Below are positions 62,584 to 64,000 of a stretch of DNA of 64,000 nucleotides, one piece after another. The stretch is taken from the NCBI GenBank assembly GCA_963764235.1, contig CAVXRO010000006.1, positions 558,001 through 622,000 of the forward strand, written 5' to 3'. The number at the start of each line of letters is the position of its first letter. The stretch's first letter is position 1. Source of the stretch: DATFVA01 sp963764235. GTDB taxonomy: Bacteria > Bacteroidota > Ignavibacteria > Ignavibacteriales > Ignavibacteriaceae. The position numbers and the translations under genes were made by a program. Below the pieces are notes generated by a model that worked only from the letters and a program-made list of their open reading frames with translations, searched no databases and was not told the DNA's origin.

Positions 62584-63972
62584 ATGAGTAAGAAATTAAA
62601 AAAACAAAACAAAGAATATACGCCTACCCAGATAGTAACTGAATTAAACAGGTTTATAATAGGACAGCATGATGCCAAGAGAGCCGTTGCAATTGCCCTG
62701 AGGAACAGGTGGAGAAGGCAGATGGTGGAGGATGCGATAAGAGAGGAAATTCTTCCGAACAATATTATACTTATTGGTCCCACCGGCGTTGGTAAAACTG
62801 AGATTGCGCGACGACTTGCGAAGCTTGCAAACGCTCCTTTTATAAAGGTTGAGGCCTCAAAGTTTACCGAGGTAGGATATGTGGGACGCGATGTGGAATC
62901 GATGATACGCGATCTTACCGATTACGCCGTGAATATGGTTAAGACTGAGAAGACCGATGAAGTGCAGGAAAAAGCAGATGAACTGGCTGACGAAAAAATA
63001 CTTGATATACTGATCCCGCCTGTAAAGAAGCCTGCTCACGCGGGCAATACAGAGGAGGGGGAAGTGGATAACGAAGCCTTCCAGAATCAGAAAACGCGCG
63101 AATGGATGCGCGAGAAGCTGAAGAAAGGCGAGATGGATGATAAGATGATTGAGTTCGATGCTTCGGCAAATTCAAATTTGGGACTCCAGGTTCTTGGTCC
63201 CCTTGGACTCGATGACATGGGCATAAACTTCCAGGAGATCATGGGAAATATGATGCCGAAGAAGAGGAAGAAAAGAAAAACAAAAATTTCAGAAGCGAAA
63301 AAAATAATTGCGCAGGAAGAAGCGCAGAAGCTGATTGATATGGAGGCTGTTCAGAAAGAAGCCATCGAGCGTGTTGAAAATTCGGGGATAGTCTTTGTTG
63401 ACGAGATCGATAAAGTTGCGGGCGGCGGGGGGAAGGGTCAGGGTCCCGATGTTTCCCGCGAAGGCGTGCAGCGCGATCTTCTTCCCATTGTTGAGGGTTC
63501 AAACGTAAACACCAAGTACGGTCCGGTAAGGACAGACCACATTCTTTTTATTGCTTCAGGTGCTTTCCATGTATCCAAGCCTTCAGACTTAATACCCGAG
63601 CTTCAGGGTAGGTTCCCGATCAGGGTTGAATTGAAGAGTCTTACTGAGGATGATTTCGTTCAGATACTTACCCAGCCCCAGAATGCGCTGCTGAAGCAGT
63701 ACCAGGCTATGCTTAAGACCGAAGGAGTGGAACTGGAATTTACGGAGGATGCGATAAGGGAAGTTGCAAGGATAGCAACAGAGGTTAATGACCAGGTTGA
63801 GAATATCGGCGCAAGGCGTCTCCATACGATCCTTACTACACTGCTTGATGAGATCCTGTTCGACGTCCCTGACAAGCTGCCTACCGAGAAGGTTGTTATC
63901 ACTGGCAAGGACGTGAAAGATCGTCTCGAATCAATCGTCAAAAACCGTGACCTGAGCAAGTACATTTTATAG
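62584..63972 (+). CDS. hslU: ATP-dependent protease ATPase subunit HslU (ClpY)
   Basis: HslU unfolds substrates and feeds them to HslV. The 462-residue protein has YTPTQIVTELNRFIIGQHDAKRAVAIALRNRWRR, Walker A GPTGVGKTE (about 59-67), GYVGRDVESMIRDL and a long I-domain (about 125-265). Walker B IVFVDEIDKVA follows near 280, with sensor motifs in FPIRVELKSLTEDDF and IGARRLHTILTTLLDEI. The C-terminal tail ends DLSKYIL, the conserved element that docks in HslV. It completes the hslVU operon. Confidence 0.97.
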   Translation: MSKKLKKQNKEYTPTQIVTELNRFIIGQHDAKRAVAIALRNRWRRQMVEDAIREEILPNNIILIGPTGVGKTEIARRLAKLANAPFIKVEASKFTEVGYVGRDVESMIRDLTDYAVNMVKTEKTDEVQEKADELADEKILDILIPPVKKPAHAGNTEEGEVDNEAFQNQKTREWMREKLKKGEMDDKMIEFDASANSNLGLQVLGPLGLDDMGINFQEIMGNMMPKKRKKRKTKISEAKKIIAQEEAQKLIDMEAVQKEAIERVENSGIVFVDEIDKVAGGGGKGQGPDVSREGVQRDLLPIVEGSNVNTKYGPVRTDHILFIASGAFHVSKPSDLIPELQGRFPIRVELKSLTEDDFVQILTQPQNALLKQYQAMLKTEGVELEFTEDAIREVARIATEVNDQVENIGARRLHTILTTLLDEILFDVPDKLPTEKVVITGKDVKDRLESIVKNRDLSKYIL

Positions 63973-64000
63973 CCATGTGTCAAGCTGAACTTTATCCTGA
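63973..64000. repeat. start of a dispersed repeat at the window edge
   Basis: TGTCAAGCTGAACTTTATCCTGA matches, with small changes, the repeat phrase at 16795-16820. It is cut by the window end. Confidence 0.6.

Overview
The window looks like a chromosomal segment from a member of the Ignavibacteria or a close relative in the Bacteroidota/Chlorobi group. The evidence is type IX secretion sorting tails with the NYPNPFNP motif on secreted proteins, a few TANNTTTG-like promoter elements, many lipoproteins and outer-membrane beta-barrels, lpxA (a Gram-negative envelope), and dispersed intergenic repeats of the TCATTCCGAACGAAGTGAGG and GAGGCTGTCTC types. The assignment is inference from recognition, not from a search. 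No rRNA, tRNA or CRISPR array was found.

Layout. 0-7 kb: a lipoprotein, lpxA, and an S8 peptidase paired with an OPT peptide transporter. 7-15 kb: rRNA methyltransferases (rsmI, rlmD type), an S9 peptidase, a NUDIX hydrolase and recN. 15-21 kb: envelope proteins of unknown role, malQ, a TerB-like protein and a repeat-built coiled-coil lipoprotein. 21-23 kb: Ku with a TPR partner. 23-35.5 kb: a striking nitrogen/carbon cluster with four glutamate-dehydrogenase-family genes (one broken by three single-base indels). It also holds two paralogous proteins of about 1000 residues that join tandem receiver-like domains to a pyruvate-phosphate-dikinase-type ATP-grasp domain. The gdhA plus ATP-grasp pair occurs twice in tandem.

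35.7-43 kb is the accessory part. It has an M24 peptidase, a T9SS-secreted protein, and a 1.7-kb element with 19-bp terminal inverted repeats carrying two DUF1670-type helix-turn-helix proteins. The element's leader can fold so as to hide the first gene's ribosome binding site. Then follow a frameshifted T9SS protein and a frameshifted acetyltransferase. All broken genes seen in the window lie between 34.1 and 43.1 kb, around this element.

43-53 kb: aat, an orphan MlaF-like ATPase, a receiver-like small protein, a large SppA with an extra N-terminal barrel-like region, a POT peptide transporter and a five-gene operon (lipoprotein, PIG-L deacetylase, GNAT, DinB-like, cupin). 53-64 kb: a 1550-residue lamin-tail-domain surface protein, an SDR, a DUF3109 protein, rpoN, an isoprenylcysteine-methyltransferase-like protein and hslVU.

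Taken together the genes suggest a peptide- and amino-acid-using organism: secreted S8, S9 and M24 peptidases, OPT and POT importers, and several glutamate dehydrogenases with possible dedicated regulators. The most interesting candidates for undescribed biology are the receiver/ATP-grasp proteins coupled to glutamate dehydrogenase and the DUF1670 two-gene inverted-repeat element.
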